From contig NZ_VIYG01000005.1 in the NCBI RefSeq assembly GCF_009389585.1, positions 1 through 64,000 on the forward strand: a stretch of 64,000 nt of DNA. The letters are read 5' to 3'. Below are positions 53,531-63,410 of the stretch, piece after piece. The notes below the pieces were generated by a model that saw only the letters and a list, made by a program, of their open reading frames with translations, did not search any database and had not been told where the DNA came from. The translations under genes were made by a program, and so were the position numbers. The stretch's first letter is position 1. Each line of letters opens with the position of its first letter. Source of the stretch: Oceanobacillus sp. CFH 90083 (GTDB taxonomy: Bacteria > Bacillota > Bacilli > Bacillales > Amphibacillaceae).

Positions 53531-54274
53531 TTACTTAAATAAATCCAGCTGGTCCAAAAACTTTCGTGATTTAATGAAATATCCTCCGTAGCGATCATAG
53601 TAAGCTTTTAAAATCTCTTGGAGCATTTTCACATTTTCCGGCTTCATTTGGATGGTCCCGATGCGTTCTAATTCCACTTCAGAAAATAGATATAAAAGCT
53701 TAGCCAATCTGGGAGAAAGTCCTATTGCTTCCGGGTCCATATGGCGACATTTAGGGCATAAAAAGCCACCCTCCACGACAGAAAACTCAAAAGGCTGCTG
53801 TGTTGACCCGCAATTTATACACTGATTTAAAACGGGGGCAAATCCAGCTGTTTTATAAAGCTTTAATTCATACATCATTATTGGAATTTCAGCTTGATCA
53901 TGCTCTTCAATCCACTCTATGGTTTGCTGAAATTGCTTAAACATGTACGAATTGGTATTTTTATTTTCCACAAGCTTATCTGTAAGCTCTGCAATATAGG
54001 AGCAATAAGCCGTTTTCACGAAATCTTCACGTATCGTACGATGTGAGTTTAATAATTCTCCCTGCTGGATCGTGCTCAATCCACTGCCAAGATAAACAAA
54101 AAAACGGGCAAAAACGAATGGCTGGGTAACAGCAGCCATCCGACTTTTTGGTTTTTTCGCCCCTTTTGCCAGTGCTTGGAACTTTCCAAACTTCCCGCTG
54201 TAGATTGTCACTAATTTATGCGTTTCACCATAATCTTTTGTTTTTAATACTATACCATCTATCTGTTCCAGCAT
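53531..54274 (-). CDS. recO: DNA repair protein RecO
   Basis: The 247-residue protein helps load RecA on SSB-coated DNA with RecR and anneals strands. The N-terminal OB-fold starts EQIDGIVLKTKDYGETHKL, and a C4 zinc site (CINCGS near residue 149, CPKC near 173) is intact. It begins at an ATG with GGGTGATC before it. It follows yqzL in the era-yqzL-recO order seen in Bacillus. Confidence 0.95.
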   Translation of the reverse strand: MLEQIDGIVLKTKDYGETHKLVTIYSGKFGKFQALAKGAKKPKSRMAAVTQPFVFARFFVYLGSGLSTIQQGELLNSHRTIREDFVKTAYCSYIAELTDKLVENKNTNSYMFKQFQQTIEWIEEHDQAEIPIMMYELKLYKTAGFAPVLNQCINCGSTQQPFEFSVVEGGFLCPKCRHMDPEAIGLSPRLAKLLYLFSEVELERIGTIQMKPENVKMLQEILKAYYDRYGGYFIKSRKFLDQLDLFK

Positions 54275-54333
54275 TCTCGATCACCCGGCCTTACTTAATA
54301 TTGAACACACGCTAAAACTAAAAATCGGCATGA

Positions 54334-54495
54334 TTACACAGATGGCAAATCGATACTTTCACCGCCAGAAGATCGGGTTGGTTCATTCTGTTCCTGCTCC
54401 CTGCCTGCTTCTCCTTGCTGTTCCAGTTCTTTTAATAATAAATAGGTTTCAATGTTTCCTGTTTGATAAAACAAATTCCATGTAACATCCAGCAC
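54334..54495 (-). CDS. yqzL: YqzL family small protein
   Basis: A 53-codon frame begins with GTG after AAAGGTGGGG and reads MLDVTWNLFYQTGNIETYLL, then an acidic tail ending SIDLPSV. The TW-x-x-F-x-x-TGNIE-x-Y pattern and position between era and recO match YqzL. The function is unknown. It is too short for many callers. Confidence 0.85.
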   Translation of the reverse strand: MLDVTWNLFYQTGNIETYLLLKELEQQGEAGREQEQNEPTRSSGGESIDLPSV

Positions 54496-54689
54496 AAGAA
54501 ACCCCACCTTTCAAATTATTTTCTCACTACACCACAGCTGTTTGTTAAAAGGACAACCTAATCTTGACATTAACTTCCCGCTTCTTTTATAGGTTGGTTC
54601 GATTTTATTGTTTTCATTAGTATAAAAAATTACCATCTTTACGAGAATGTTCAAAAATCGAAATAACAAGTTACAAGTGAATACCGCTT
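54496..54689. other. Intergenic between yqzL and era, with repeat motif
   Basis: AT-rich DNA with a variant of the recurring motif, ACGAGAATGTTCAAAAATCG, at 54641-54660. No gene is visible. Confidence 0.4.
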
Positions 54690-55592
54690 TTAATACTCAT
54701 CAAGCCGGAAACCATATTCATGTAATTGGTTCTGTTTGTTTCGCCAATCTTTTTTCACCTTTACCCAAAGTTCTAAATATACCTTTGAGCCAAGTAATGC
54801 TTCAATATCACGGCGGGACTGCTGACCGATCTTTTTCAGCATGCTCCCCTGCTTACCGATGAGAATACCCTTTTGAGAGCTTCTTTCTGTTACAATCGTT
54901 GCTTGTACTAATAATTTTTCATTTTCGTTCTTCTCTATATTTTCAATGACAACAGCAATCGAATGCGGAATTTCTTCCTTCGTATGGTGCAATACCTTCT
55001 CGCGGATCAGTTCAGAAATAATAAATCTTTCCGGATGATCTGTGACCTGATCTGTCGGGTAATACTGTGGCCCTTCTGACATTTTATCCGCAAGTACTTC
55101 TAACAAATGATTAACATTATTTCCTTCTAATGCAGAAATTGGAATAATTTCCTCAAATTCATAAAGGTCTTTGTATTGGTCGATTAACTGTATCAGTTTT
55201 TCCGGTGGAATTTTATCGATTTTATTAATCACCAGGTAAACCGGCTGATTTACTTTTTTCAGTAAATCAATAATATATTGATCCCCGCGGCCGTACCCCT
55301 CGTCTGCATTGATCATAAATAAAACATTATCCACTTCATTCAATGTATTCTCTGCTACCTGTACCATAAAATCACCTAATCGGTGCTTCGGTTTATGAAT
55401 TCCCGGTGTATCAATGAAAATCATTTGATATTCCTTTGTTGTCAGAACACCTTGTATTTTATTTCGTGTTGTTTGAGCCTTATCACTCATGATAGCTATT
55501 TTTTGGCCAATTACCCGATTCATGAAAGTTGATTTTCCAACGTTCGGCCTGCCAATAATAGCGATAAACCCTGATTTAAAATTGTTTGTCAT
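54690..55592 (-). CDS. era: GTPase Era
   Basis: The 300-residue GTPase binds 16S rRNA near its 3' end and aids 30S assembly. G1 is [14 protein letters not shown]2 region is [12 protein letters not shown]3 is [10 protein letters not shown], and G4 is NKIDKI. The C-terminal KH domain shows [27 protein letters not shown] precedes the ATG. Gene order era, yqzL, recO is typical of Bacillus, but here a repeat-filled gap separates it from dgkA. Confidence 0.97.
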   Translation of the reverse strand: MTNNFKSGFIAIIGRPNVGKSTFMNRVIGQKIAIMSDKAQTTRNKIQGVLTTKEYQMIFIDTPGIHKPKHRLGDFMVQVAENTLNEVDNVLFMINADEGYGRGDQYIIDLLKKVNQPVYLVINKIDKIPPEKLIQLIDQYKDLYEFEEIIPISALEGNNVNHLLEVLADKMSEGPQYYPTDQVTDHPERFIISELIREKVLHHTKEEIPHSIAVVIENIEKNENEKLLVQATIVTERSSQKGILIGKQGSMLKKIGQQSRRDIEALLGSKVYLELWVKVKKDWRNKQNQLHEYGFRLDEY

Positions 55593-55972
55593 GCTTTTGT
55601 TCCTCCGAATTTCTATTGTTTGCTTCCTATCATACTACATTTTTAAGATGGTTTCACTATATCGACAAAACCTTTAACAATGATACAAATTCAATGCTTT
55701 TTTGAGCAAAAGGTTAAAGAAAAACTAAGAAGAGCACTTAGTCTTTAAAACCTTAAGTGTTCTTGCCAAGGAGATGTCCGCTACGGGAAGTCGCTGTCCA
55801 CAGGCAACGCCTCAGCCTCCTCGGAAGAAGACCACTTCCTGCTCAGGTCTACCTGTTGCTTTTCCTGTAGGAGTCGACAACATCCGCTCCCATCTTAGAA
55901 GAAATATGTTTCTTTTGCTTTCTATTACAAAGAGATGAAGCTGATTCTAGCGTATACTTTATTATTCCATAA
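55593..55972. repeat. Intergenic repeat of a second family
   Basis: Between 55740 and 55905 lies GC-richer sequence with TGTCCGCTACGGGAAGTCGC, GTCCACAGGCAACGCC, AGACCACTTCCTGC and TAGGAGTCGACAACATCCGC. It is related to repeats I know from intergenic DNA of several Bacillaceae, but I cannot name a family with certainty. It differs from the other repeat group here. No gene is visible in the gap. Confidence 0.55.
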
Positions 55973-55998
55973 AAAAGAGGTCATACGGGACCTCTTTT
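55973..55998 (-). terminator. Terminator of dgkA
   Basis: AAAAGAGGTC pairs with GACCTCTTTT across a six-base loop with T on the minus-strand 3' side. Confidence 0.85.
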
Positions 55999-56013
55999 GT
56001 AAGAACTATGCAA

Positions 56014-56388
56014 TTAGAATAACTGTATTATTTTTGGTCCGAAAATAAGTATTCCGACTACAACGGATATCAGTGCTGTCACAAGAACTACACCTGCTGC
56101 GATATCCTTTATTTCCTTTACACGTTCATCATAACCAGGCTGAATAAAATCCATCACCCGCTCAATAACACTGTTAATCATTTCTGTAATAAGTACTAAA
56201 CCGATCGTTAATAAAATAACTGTCCATTCGATGAGAGAAAGATGGAAAAAGAAACCTGCTGCAACGACAATTATCGTAGCTAACATATGCAATTGAAAAT
56301 TAGATTCCTTTTTCACAACCGTTTTTAGCCCCGCCCAAGCAAAACGGAATCCAACAACTCTTTTCTTATCTTTCAATGCCAAATTCAC
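56014..56388 (-). CDS. dgkA: Undecaprenol kinase / diacylglycerol kinase DgkA
   Basis: The 124-residue membrane protein has three helices and DgkA motifs: ESNFQLHMLATIIVVAAGFF, VLITEMINSVIERVMDFI and the active-site segment VKEIKDIAAGVVLVTAL. In Gram-positive bacteria this enzyme mainly phosphorylates undecaprenol. It overlaps ybeY by 23 bases. The start is uncertain: a GTG at 56388, or a TTG at 56376 which has AGGTGA eight bases before it. Confidence 0.92.
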   Translation of the reverse strand: MNLALKDKKRVVGFRFAWAGLKTVVKKESNFQLHMLATIIVVAAGFFFHLSLIEWTVILLTIGLVLITEMINSVIERVMDFIQPGYDERVKEIKDIAAGVVLVTALISVVVGILIFGPKIIQLF

Positions 56389-56830
56389 CTAAAATTTCAT
56401 CTTGTCTCTGAAACATTTTCTTCTCATCTTCTGCGTTCATGTGATCATAGCCGAGCAGATGTAAGAATCCGTGCAGTGCTAAAAAGGCCAGCTCTCTCTC
56501 AAAGCTGTGATGATAAGCTTCAGCTTGTTCTTTTGCTTTATCTATTGAAATAATAATATCTCCCAGCACAACTGGTAATCCCTCACCAACAATTTCCAGC
56601 TCTTCTTCTTCCATTTCTTGCATCGCAAACGAAATAACATCTGTCGGTTCATCTTTATCCCGATAATCTCTGTTGATAATTTGAATTTGTTCATTGTCCA
56701 CAAAACTGATTGAAATTTCTGCATCGACTGATACCTTTTCTTCTTTTCCAGCAAAAGTAAGCAGTTTTTCAACCAGCTCTTTATGTGGATCAGACACCGC
56801 ATTTGTTTCATCCTGAAAATCAATAAGCAT
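56366..56830 (-). CDS. ybeY: Endoribonuclease YbeY
   Basis: The 154-residue metalloprotein processes 16S rRNA and helps ribosome quality control. The zinc motif HGFLHLLGYDH near residue 120, with preceding RELAFLAL, is intact, and the first half has DKDEPTDVISFAMQE. It starts at the last base of the pgpH stop (TAATG), so it is translationally coupled. GAAGGAGAA precedes the ATG. Confidence 0.95.
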   Translation of the reverse strand: MLIDFQDETNAVSDPHKELVEKLLTFAGKEEKVSVDAEISISFVDNEQIQIINRDYRDKDEPTDVISFAMQEMEEEELEIVGEGLPVVLGDIIISIDKAKEQAEAYHHSFERELAFLALHGFLHLLGYDHMNAEDEKKMFQRQDEILGEFGIER

Positions 56831-58947
56831 TATTTTTCTCCTTCCTTCTTCGGATATTGAATTCTAGAATGGAAAATTCCTTTCAAAGAATCACAAACCG
56901 TATGTTGAATGATTTTTAGCTCTTTTAATGTTAACGGACTGTTATCTAATTGTCCATCTGAAATTTTACTGCTAATAATAGATGAAACAATGGAATCAAT
57001 CGTCTCAGACGTCGGATCTTGTAAAGAACGGACTGCAGGCTCAACAGAATCACAAATACAGACAATCGCTGTTTCCTTTGTTTCCGGCTTTGGTCCAGGA
57101 TATCTAAAATCTGCTTCATCCGTTTCAGGATCTAATTCCTTTGCTTTCATATAAAAATATTGAACCAAAGAATTGGAATGGTGCTGCTTTGCTATATCAA
57201 TAATTTCTTTAGGCATTTTATGCGCTTTTAACAAATTTGCGCCATCCGTTGTATGACGGATAATAATATCTGCACTTTCCTTTGGCGGCAGCTTGTCATG
57301 CGGATTTTTATTCGGCATTTGATTTTCAATAAAAAAGCCCGGCCGCACTGTTTTGCCAATATCATGATAATAAGCGCCTACCCGTGCCAGTAAGCCGTTC
57401 GCACCTACCGCTTCACATGCTGTCTCACTGATATTGGCAACCATTACAGAATGATGATATGTACCCGGTGTCTCTACCAGCAGCCGCTTCAGCAACGGCT
57501 GGTTAGGATTAGACAACTGCAGAAGCTTCATATCTGTCAATATCCCTAAAAAGCTCTCAAACACCGGCAATAAACCGATTGCCAGGATAGCAGAAAGACA
57601 TGCCGCCGCAATCCCAAAGCCAAGGTATAGAAAAACACCAGACCATGTATATTTTTCAAAGGACAGGAATAAAAATGAAATAATAACAGCAGAGTGAATC
57701 AAAATTAACCCGATGGCTGTTTTTAAAATAACAAGACGATCACTTAGCTTCTTCATAAGCATAATGGCAGCAAGCTGTGAAAAAAGAAGATAAATAGCAG
57801 CTTCTACATGAAGCATCCCGGGAATATAGCTGTTAAACATAAATGCCGATAATACAGCATACAAGATACTGAGACGTACTGCTGAACGATCACTGATTAA
57901 TACTTTTAATAAAATAGCAATAGCAGCCATTGGTGTGACTAAATACAGCGCATTTGACTGATCAAAGAAAAAACTTTGAATCTTCATCACAAAGATAGCC
58001 AATGCACTTAGAAAAACAGTTGCTGTGATTGGAAGGATACTCCAGTCCTTATCTTTAGCAATTTGCAAGCATTCCATGCCGAAAAAGTAAGCAATAACAG
58101 CCGCCAAAAATCCCAAAGCGAGAACGGGATACATATTTCCCTCTTGTGATAAGACGCCTACGAGTTCCAGCTGCTCATATATTTCATTTGTAATTGTCTG
58201 CCCTTCACGGACAATCGTTTCCCCGGCACGAATAACAACCGGATCGACAAGTGTTGCGGCTTCCTTTTTCTCCTGAGCAGTTGCCTCATAATCAAAGAAG
58301 GAATTTTCCACTACAGCAAAATCTGCTAAATCCATTAGAATTTCCAGTAATTCTTCGTTTACATCCAAATAAGCTAAATCCCGCTCGATCGTTGTGATTC
58401 CAGATTGAATATTCTCGGCACGTATCCCTTGCTCTAATACACTTTCCAGACTCTGGGAAAATATGGTGTCCACTTCCTCTAATGCGGCTTCCGGCTGCTG
58501 CAGCATTGAAATGAATACCTCTTCAGAAATTTCTGAACTGATTTCTTCTGAAAGTAAAGACCTTAATTCAACCGCTTCCTCCTGATATATATTCTCTGAT
58601 CCATCTTCATCCCCCTCCGATTTGATGGTCAATACAGCGTCAAAGATTTCATTAATATAATTTAATCGTTCCTCTGTTACTTCTTCAGAAATGCTGTATC
58701 GATCAGGTACAGCATCAACAGCCTCCCGAATCCGCTGATCTGTTTCCTGCGTATTTTCAATCGTTATCGGCGAACGTATTGTCTCTTCGGCAACAGCAAA
58801 GCGCTGTATATCATATGTATCTGAACGCACATTATCTAATAACGTTATAAAAACAATCGACCCGATAAGGAGAGCGGGAATTATTGCAACGAAATATTTA
58901 CGTCTTTTTTTTAAAAAAGGAAGTATTTTCTTCCATCTTTTTTTCAA
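56830..58947 (-). CDS. pgpH: Cyclic di-AMP phosphodiesterase PgpH (7TM-HD)
   Basis: The 705-residue protein hydrolyses c-di-AMP. It has an N-terminal anchor (YFVAIIPALLIGSIVFITLL), an extracellular domain (to about 275), seven helices (about 275-480) and a cytoplasmic HD domain with TPGTYHHSVMVAN near 510, YYHDIGKTVRPGFF near 535 and HTTDGANLL near 575. The TTG at 58947 with GGGGTG at six-base spacing is preferred over a GTG at 58977 that lacks a site. It belongs to the yqfC-yqfD-phoH-pgpH-ybeY-dgkA block. Confidence 0.93.
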   Translation of the reverse strand: MKKRWKKILPFLKKRRKYFVAIIPALLIGSIVFITLLDNVRSDTYDIQRFAVAEETIRSPITIENTQETDQRIREAVDAVPDRYSISEEVTEERLNYINEIFDAVLTIKSEGDEDGSENIYQEEAVELRSLLSEEISSEISEEVFISMLQQPEAALEEVDTIFSQSLESVLEQGIRAENIQSGITTIERDLAYLDVNEELLEILMDLADFAVVENSFFDYEATAQEKKEAATLVDPVVIRAGETIVREGQTITNEIYEQLELVGVLSQEGNMYPVLALGFLAAVIAYFFGMECLQIAKDKDWSILPITATVFLSALAIFVMKIQSFFFDQSNALYLVTPMAAIAILLKVLISDRSAVRLSILYAVLSAFMFNSYIPGMLHVEAAIYLLFSQLAAIMLMKKLSDRLVILKTAIGLILIHSAVIISFLFLSFEKYTWSGVFLYLGFGIAAACLSAILAIGLLPVFESFLGILTDMKLLQLSNPNQPLLKRLLVETPGTYHHSVMVANISETACEAVGANGLLARVGAYYHDIGKTVRPGFFIENQMPNKNPHDKLPPKESADIIIRHTTDGANLLKAHKMPKEIIDIAKQHHSNSLVQYFYMKAKELDPETDEADFRYPGPKPETKETAIVCICDSVEPAVRSLQDPTSETIDSIVSSIISSKISDGQLDNSPLTLKELKIIQHTVCDSLKGIFHSRIQYPKKEGEK

Positions 58948-59106
58948 CACCTTCACCCCATTACACTTTTTTACCACATGTATTTCATTGATTGTAATGT
59001 ATTCATCCCGTTGAGTAAAACGCCCTCATAACCGCCAGCAAAAAATATGTATTGTCTATAAAACGATCATCTATCATGAACAACAAGGATGAGACGTTTT
59101 TTTGTC

Positions 59107-60078
59107 TCACCCTTCGTTCTCACCTTCTGTTTCGTAAGCATTTATTATTTTTTGAACGAGCGGGTGACGTACAACATCAGCAGCTTGCAGATGTACAAAT
59201 GCCAATCCTTCGATGGGAGACAGCATCCGTTCTGCAACCTTCAGTCCGGATGTCATTCCTTTTGGAAGATCTATTTGTGTCATATCTCCTGTAATAATCA
59301 TTTTTGATCCAAATCCTAAACGTGTTAAGAACATTTTCATTTGTGCCGGAGTCGTATTTTGAGCTTCATCCAGTATGACAAAAGCATCGTCCAATGTTCT
59401 GCCGCGCATATAAGCAAGCGGCGCAATTTCAATGGTTTCTCTTTCGATTAGACGCGCCGTATGCTCTGCTCCCAGTACATCATGCAGGGCATCGTACAGC
59501 GGTCTTAAATAAGGATCGACCTTTTCCTTTAAATCACCTGGTAAAAAACCTAAGCTTTCTCCTGCTTCTACTGCTGGTCTTGTTAAAATGATTTTTTTCA
59601 CAAGACCGTTTTTCATAGCATGAACCGCCATGACAACAGCTAAATATGTTTTTCCTGTTCCGGCCGGACCAATTCCAAACACTAAGTCTTTGGACTTAAT
59701 CGTCTGAATATATTGCTTCTGCCCAAGTGTTTTGACACGGATGGACTTGCCTTTGTAATTTTTGGTGATTTCATCTTCAAATAATGTTTCAAATTGTTTT
59801 ATTTTACCTTTTTTTGCTAATTCTACAGCATAGACAACATCCCGCTCCGAAATAGTTTGGCCTTTTCGAATAACGCTTAATATGGTCAGAAGAATCTCCT
59901 GCACCAATTGCACAGCCTGAGGCTCTCCAGAAACACGGATTAATTCACCCCTGGATATAATATCTACACCCAGCAAGGCTTCCAGTTGTTTCAGATGCTT
60001 ATCATTCGTACCGAATAAAGCAAGAGCTTCATTGGCATCATCTAATTGTAAATCAATATCCACTAAGTTTTCGGGCAT
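59107..60078 (-). CDS. phoH: PhoH-family ATPase
   Basis: The 323-residue protein has Walker A GPAGTGKTYLAVVMAVHAM near residue 138, Walker B FVILDEAQNTTPAQMKMFL near 235, and a switch-like GFGSKMIITGDMTQIDL. The N-terminal part (DANEALALFGTNDKHLKQLE) is an RNA-binding-like region. PhoH proteins are cytoplasmic ATPases linked to RNA metabolism with YbeY, next door. AAGGAGAC precedes the ATG. Confidence 0.94.
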   Translation of the reverse strand: MPENLVDIDLQLDDANEALALFGTNDKHLKQLEALLGVDIISRGELIRVSGEPQAVQLVQEILLTILSVIRKGQTISERDVVYAVELAKKGKIKQFETLFEDEITKNYKGKSIRVKTLGQKQYIQTIKSKDLVFGIGPAGTGKTYLAVVMAVHAMKNGLVKKIILTRPAVEAGESLGFLPGDLKEKVDPYLRPLYDALHDVLGAEHTARLIERETIEIAPLAYMRGRTLDDAFVILDEAQNTTPAQMKMFLTRLGFGSKMIITGDMTQIDLPKGMTSGLKVAERMLSPIEGLAFVHLQAADVVRHPLVQKIINAYETEGENEG

Positions 60079-60080
60079 AA

Positions 60081-61298
60081 TCAGTCTCCTTGAATAATAA
60101 GTTCTTCTTTTACAATATTTTCTTCTACAGAAAGATATAGAACTAATTCAACTTTACCATGCTCGCTATGTTCATGTAAAATTTTTTCTGATAATATTAG
60201 AGCTTCTGGTCCCAGTTCATTTTGTAATTGTAGTTTTGCCTGCTCAATACCTGCTTGAACTGCTTCTTCCGTTGATCTCTGTGTCTCTATTTTTTCTGTC
60301 TCGCTAATTTCCCGGGCAACATAAGAAACAGGCAGCTCCCACTTTAAAAAATGAATCGGCTGTTCTTTTCGTTCCTCCTGCGAATGGATATAATCAGGGT
60401 TTCTGAATCCCCAAACAGGCAGCTGCACATCTCCAAAACGTAAATAATGCCTCTTTTTCTGATTCCCTGTTACTTCCTCTGCCTGATACCCGAGCGGAAC
60501 AGTGACATGCGCTTCATACCATGTGTTTGCAATTACTTCTCCCTCTGCAGCAATAGATCCGCGAGATTGTTCTCCCGCCTCTGTATTATCTTCCCCGTCT
60601 TCCGTATTTAAATTACCAGACACTAACGTTTCTCCCGGAACAACATAATCATTTACCCGGACCATAGCTCGTCCTTTAGAAACATACATGTTTGTGATAA
60701 CGCCTTTTTTCGTAGCCACTAAATTTCTCGGCTCACCGGGAGGAAGCTCCTCGACAATTGTTTTTTCAACAGCTTCCAGGTGCAGGGTCGTGCCCTGAAG
60801 ATGGACACCGGTCCAAAGCAGCTCGGGAACTTCATTTAAGAGCTGACGCTGAATATCCTTTGGTGTAGCAATGGAAAACAACCACACACCTGGATATACA
60901 CCAAATGCTTCCAGCTCTGTTTCTATTTTCTCTTCAATTTCTTTGGGTACACCAGTTATATGGACAGACCATAATAAATTAGACAGAATGAAAAAAAATA
61001 AAAAACCAGTAAAAATACCAATAAGCAAAAACTTTTTCCTGCTGAGCCTTGAAAGAAAGAAAGGCAAGCCTTTCGAATCCGAAAAGGAAACTTTATATAA
61101 AGAATTTCTCCTTAGCTTTCTTAAGGCTCCCAAATCTTTAAGCATCATTGTAGCCTGACAGCATTCCTCTTCTATTTTTTTTACATCCCAAATAAGAATA
61201 CCCTCATTGGCACATTTTTGCAGAAATAATTCTGGCCGGGCTCCTTTCACACGAACGGTAACGTATGCACGTATAGATGGCGGATTTTGTTTTTTCAT
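60081..61298 (-). CDS. yqfD: Sporulation protein YqfD
   Basis: The 405-residue protein has a short cytoplasmic region (residues 1-85, with IRAYVTVRVKGARPELFLQ), one transmembrane helix (KFLLIGIFTGFLFFFILSNL) and a large external domain. It matches the YqfD family (stage IV sporulation-type membrane protein), made in the mother cell under sigma-E in B. subtilis. AGGAGGTTG precedes the ATG. It lies about 100 bases after yqfC, and phoH begins two bases after its stop. Confidence 0.9.
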   Translation of the reverse strand: MKKQNPPSIRAYVTVRVKGARPELFLQKCANEGILIWDVKKIEEECCQATMMLKDLGALRKLRRNSLYKVSFSDSKGLPFFLSRLSRKKFLLIGIFTGFLFFFILSNLLWSVHITGVPKEIEEKIETELEAFGVYPGVWLFSIATPKDIQRQLLNEVPELLWTGVHLQGTTLHLEAVEKTIVEELPPGEPRNLVATKKGVITNMYVSKGRAMVRVNDYVVPGETLVSGNLNTEDGEDNTEAGEQSRGSIAAEGEVIANTWYEAHVTVPLGYQAEEVTGNQKKRHYLRFGDVQLPVWGFRNPDYIHSQEERKEQPIHFLKWELPVSYVAREISETEKIETQRSTEEAVQAGIEQAKLQLQNELGPEALILSEKILHEHSEHGKVELVLYLSVEENIVKEELIIQGD

Positions 61299-61399
61299 GT
61301 CAACCTCCTATGCTCGTCTGCTATCTTGTCCTTTACATGTATCCATGCTGCCCTTTTCCATGAAGGAAGTGTCTTATCAGCTTGGCGAATATGGAAATA

Positions 61400-61699
61400 T
61401 CAATTTTCTTTTCCATTTTCATTGTTTAAAAAAAGCACCTCAGAAATGGTCCCTTCTAACATAATTTCTTTTGGTAGCATCATTTTAAGTACAAAGGAAT
61501 GTCCTTTAATACTGACAAACCCATTTGCCACCTTCAATTTAAGCTCTTCATTTGTATACAGTGCTAAGCCTTGATGATTTTCAATATAAAAATGTAAGTG
61601 TCCAATAATTGTTATGCGCGGCATTTCCATAACAACATCGGATGGAAGAGAGAATTGCTCCATTAAAAGCGAACGGATTCTTTGTTGCCATTTATTCAA
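61400..61699 (-). CDS. yqfC: Sporulation protein YqfC
   Basis: The 99-residue protein contains PSDVVMEMPRITIIGHLHFY and VSIKGHSFVLKMMLPKEIML, matching the YqfC family (YabP-related spore protein fold) expressed under sigma-E. Translation begins with TTG, with GAGGGGGGATC upstream. It precedes yqfD, with a 100-base gap, as in Bacillus. No sigma-E promoter with correct spacing was clear. Confidence 0.88.
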   Translation of the reverse strand: MNKWQQRIRSLLMEQFSLPSDVVMEMPRITIIGHLHFYIENHQGLALYTNEELKLKVANGFVSIKGHSFVLKMMLPKEIMLEGTISEVLFLNNENGKEN

Positions 61700-61780
61700 T
61701 GATGATCCCCCCTCATTGATACATATGTCATTTCTCTTTTGAACAGAACTATATGAACGGATTTAAATTCTGGAATAACA

Positions 61781-61818
61781 AAAAAACACCCTAATCAGCA
61801 TCAACGCCAATTAGGATG
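61781..61818 (-). terminator. Terminator of the basic membrane protein gene
   Basis: On the minus strand CATCCTAAT, a loop and ATTAGGGTG are followed by seven T. Confidence 0.82.
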
Positions 61819-61828
61819 TAGTTCGTTC

Positions 61829-62362
61829 TTATTTTCTTCTCTGTATGATACTTTGATACGGTTTTTTAGCACGCGGTGATCCTAAGACCTCGGCCATAAT
61901 GATACCATTGACTAATCCTCGGCCATCCAGATTCCCGGAAACACGCTTCTTCATTTCAGCCTTTCCAGGATTATCTTCTTCACCTTTGCGATCTATCATT
62001 AAATCTTTAAACCTTTGCTCCACATTTTCCATATCTTTTTGAGAAGAAGTTCGGTAACGATCAGCTAATCGTTCCATCTGTTTTTTCTGCTGTTCTTCCA
62101 TGCTTCCAGCAGAAATATCCGGACGTTCCCCTTCTCTATAGACTCGGCGCTCTGCACGAGGCTGCTCTCTTGTTCGTGTAGACTGCTGCCTTGTTCGCTG
62201 AGCTGCCGGCTGTTGTCTTTGTCTAGCTTGAGTTGGATTGTTTGGAGGTGTAGACTGCTTTTTTTTCTGCTCTTCTTGTTTCTTTTTGGAGTCGCCCAGA
62301 AAAGCGATTAATCCTGAAATAATGATAATAACAAGAAATAGATTTTCAAATATCCAGTCCAT
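61829..62362 (-). CDS. Membrane-anchored basic protein between floA and yqfC
   Basis: The 177-residue protein has an N-terminal anchor (MDWIFENLFLVIIIISGLIA), a long Lys, Gln, Arg and Pro-rich disordered linker (about 25-85) and a conserved C-terminal region (RFKDLMIDRKGE and LVNGIIMAEVLGSPRAKKPY). It stands where B. subtilis has yqfB but is longer. I do not recognise the family. Its location after floA suggests a role at flotillin membrane domains, which is inference. AAGGAGGGGG precedes the ATG. Confidence 0.75.
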   Translation of the reverse strand: MDWIFENLFLVIIIISGLIAFLGDSKKKQEEQKKKQSTPPNNPTQARQRQQPAAQRTRQQSTRTREQPRAERRVYREGERPDISAGSMEEQQKKQMERLADRYRTSSQKDMENVEQRFKDLMIDRKGEEDNPGKAEMKKRVSGNLDGRGLVNGIIMAEVLGSPRAKKPYQSIIQRRK

Positions 62363-62392
62363 ATGCCCCCTCCTTTATTGTCATTTTAAATG

Positions 62393-63385
62393 CTAGTTTT
62401 GTTCGTCATCTTTATTATCCTTTGAAAGCTTACCAATTGAGTCACGCATATCTGTATCAGCATCGATGTTTTGGTAATTCATATAGTCCATGACACCCAT
62501 TTTACCAGCTCGCAATGCTTCTGCTAACGCAAGTGGTACATCCGCTTCTGCTTCTACTACTTTCGCGCGCATTTCTTGTACGCGGGCAAGCATTTCCTGC
62601 TCTTGTGCTACCGCCATTGCACGGCGCTCTTCTGCTTTTGCCTGTGCAATATTCTTATCTGCTTCAGCCTGATCCGTTTGCAGGATTGCCCCAATGTTTT
62701 TACCGATATCCACGTCAGCAATATCAATCGATAAGATTTCAAAAGCAGTACCGGAGTCAAGTCCTTTACTCAATACTGTCTGAGAAATCATATCCGGATT
62801 TTCTAATACTTCCGAATGTGTATCAGAGCTACCGATTGTACTTACAACACCTTCACCGACACGAGCAATGATTGTCTCTTCACCAGCACCACCGACTAAA
62901 CGGTCGATATTTGCACGTACTGTAATTCTGGCTAATGCTTTTACTTCGATACCATCCATGGCAATACCTGCGATAAATGGTGTTTCAATTACTTTTGGGT
63001 TAACACTCATTTGTACCGCTTCTAATACGTCACGACCCGCTAAATCGATCGCAGCTGCCCGTTCAAATAATAAATCAATATTTGCCCGCTGTGCAGCAAT
63101 AAGGGCGTTAACTACTCTATCCACATTACCACCCGCCAGATAGTGACTTTCCAGCTGGTTGATTTTGACATCCATACCCGCTTTATGTGCTTTAATAAGC
63201 GGATTAATTACGCGATTTGGCACTACTCGGCGCAAGCGCATACCAATTAATGTAAAGATGCTGATTTTTACCCCGGCAGCCAGGGCACTAATCCATAGTG
63301 CAACTGGAACAAAAGTAAATAAAATTGCTAAAGCAATAACGATAACCGCAATAATAATAAGCGGCATTAAGATTTCTCCCTCCAT
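62393..63385 (-). CDS. floA: Flotillin-like protein FloA
   Basis: The 330-residue protein organises functional membrane microdomains. It has an N-terminal hydrophobic anchor (about 7-30, with [20 protein letters not shown]), a SPFH-type core ([39 protein letters not shown]) and a C-terminal coiled coil with EA repeats ([18 protein letters not shown]). An upstream frame extends eight codons, but AGGAGGAG places the start at the ATG at 63385. It follows yqeZ closely, an operon conserved in Bacillus. Confidence 0.95.
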   Translation of the reverse strand: MEGEILMPLIIIAVIVIALAILFTFVPVALWISALAAGVKISIFTLIGMRLRRVVPNRVINPLIKAHKAGMDVKINQLESHYLAGGNVDRVVNALIAAQRANIDLLFERAAAIDLAGRDVLEAVQMSVNPKVIETPFIAGIAMDGIEVKALARITVRANIDRLVGGAGEETIIARVGEGVVSTIGSSDTHSEVLENPDMISQTVLSKGLDSGTAFEILSIDIADVDIGKNIGAILQTDQAEADKNIAQAKAEERRAMAVAQEQEMLARVQEMRAKVVEAEADVPLALAEALRAGKMGVMDYMNYQNIDADTDMRDSIGKLSKDNKDDEQN

Positions 63386-63410
63386 GCTAACTCCTCCTAA
63401 ATAAAACAAA

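Noticed and set aside
61700-61780. Sigma-E promoter before yqfC
   Set aside because: Candidate elements are present (CATATGTA) but the spacing is wrong.
62490-63143. Several long plus-strand open frames opposite floA
   Set aside because: They mirror the Ala/Glu-rich coding pattern of floA and lack start signals.
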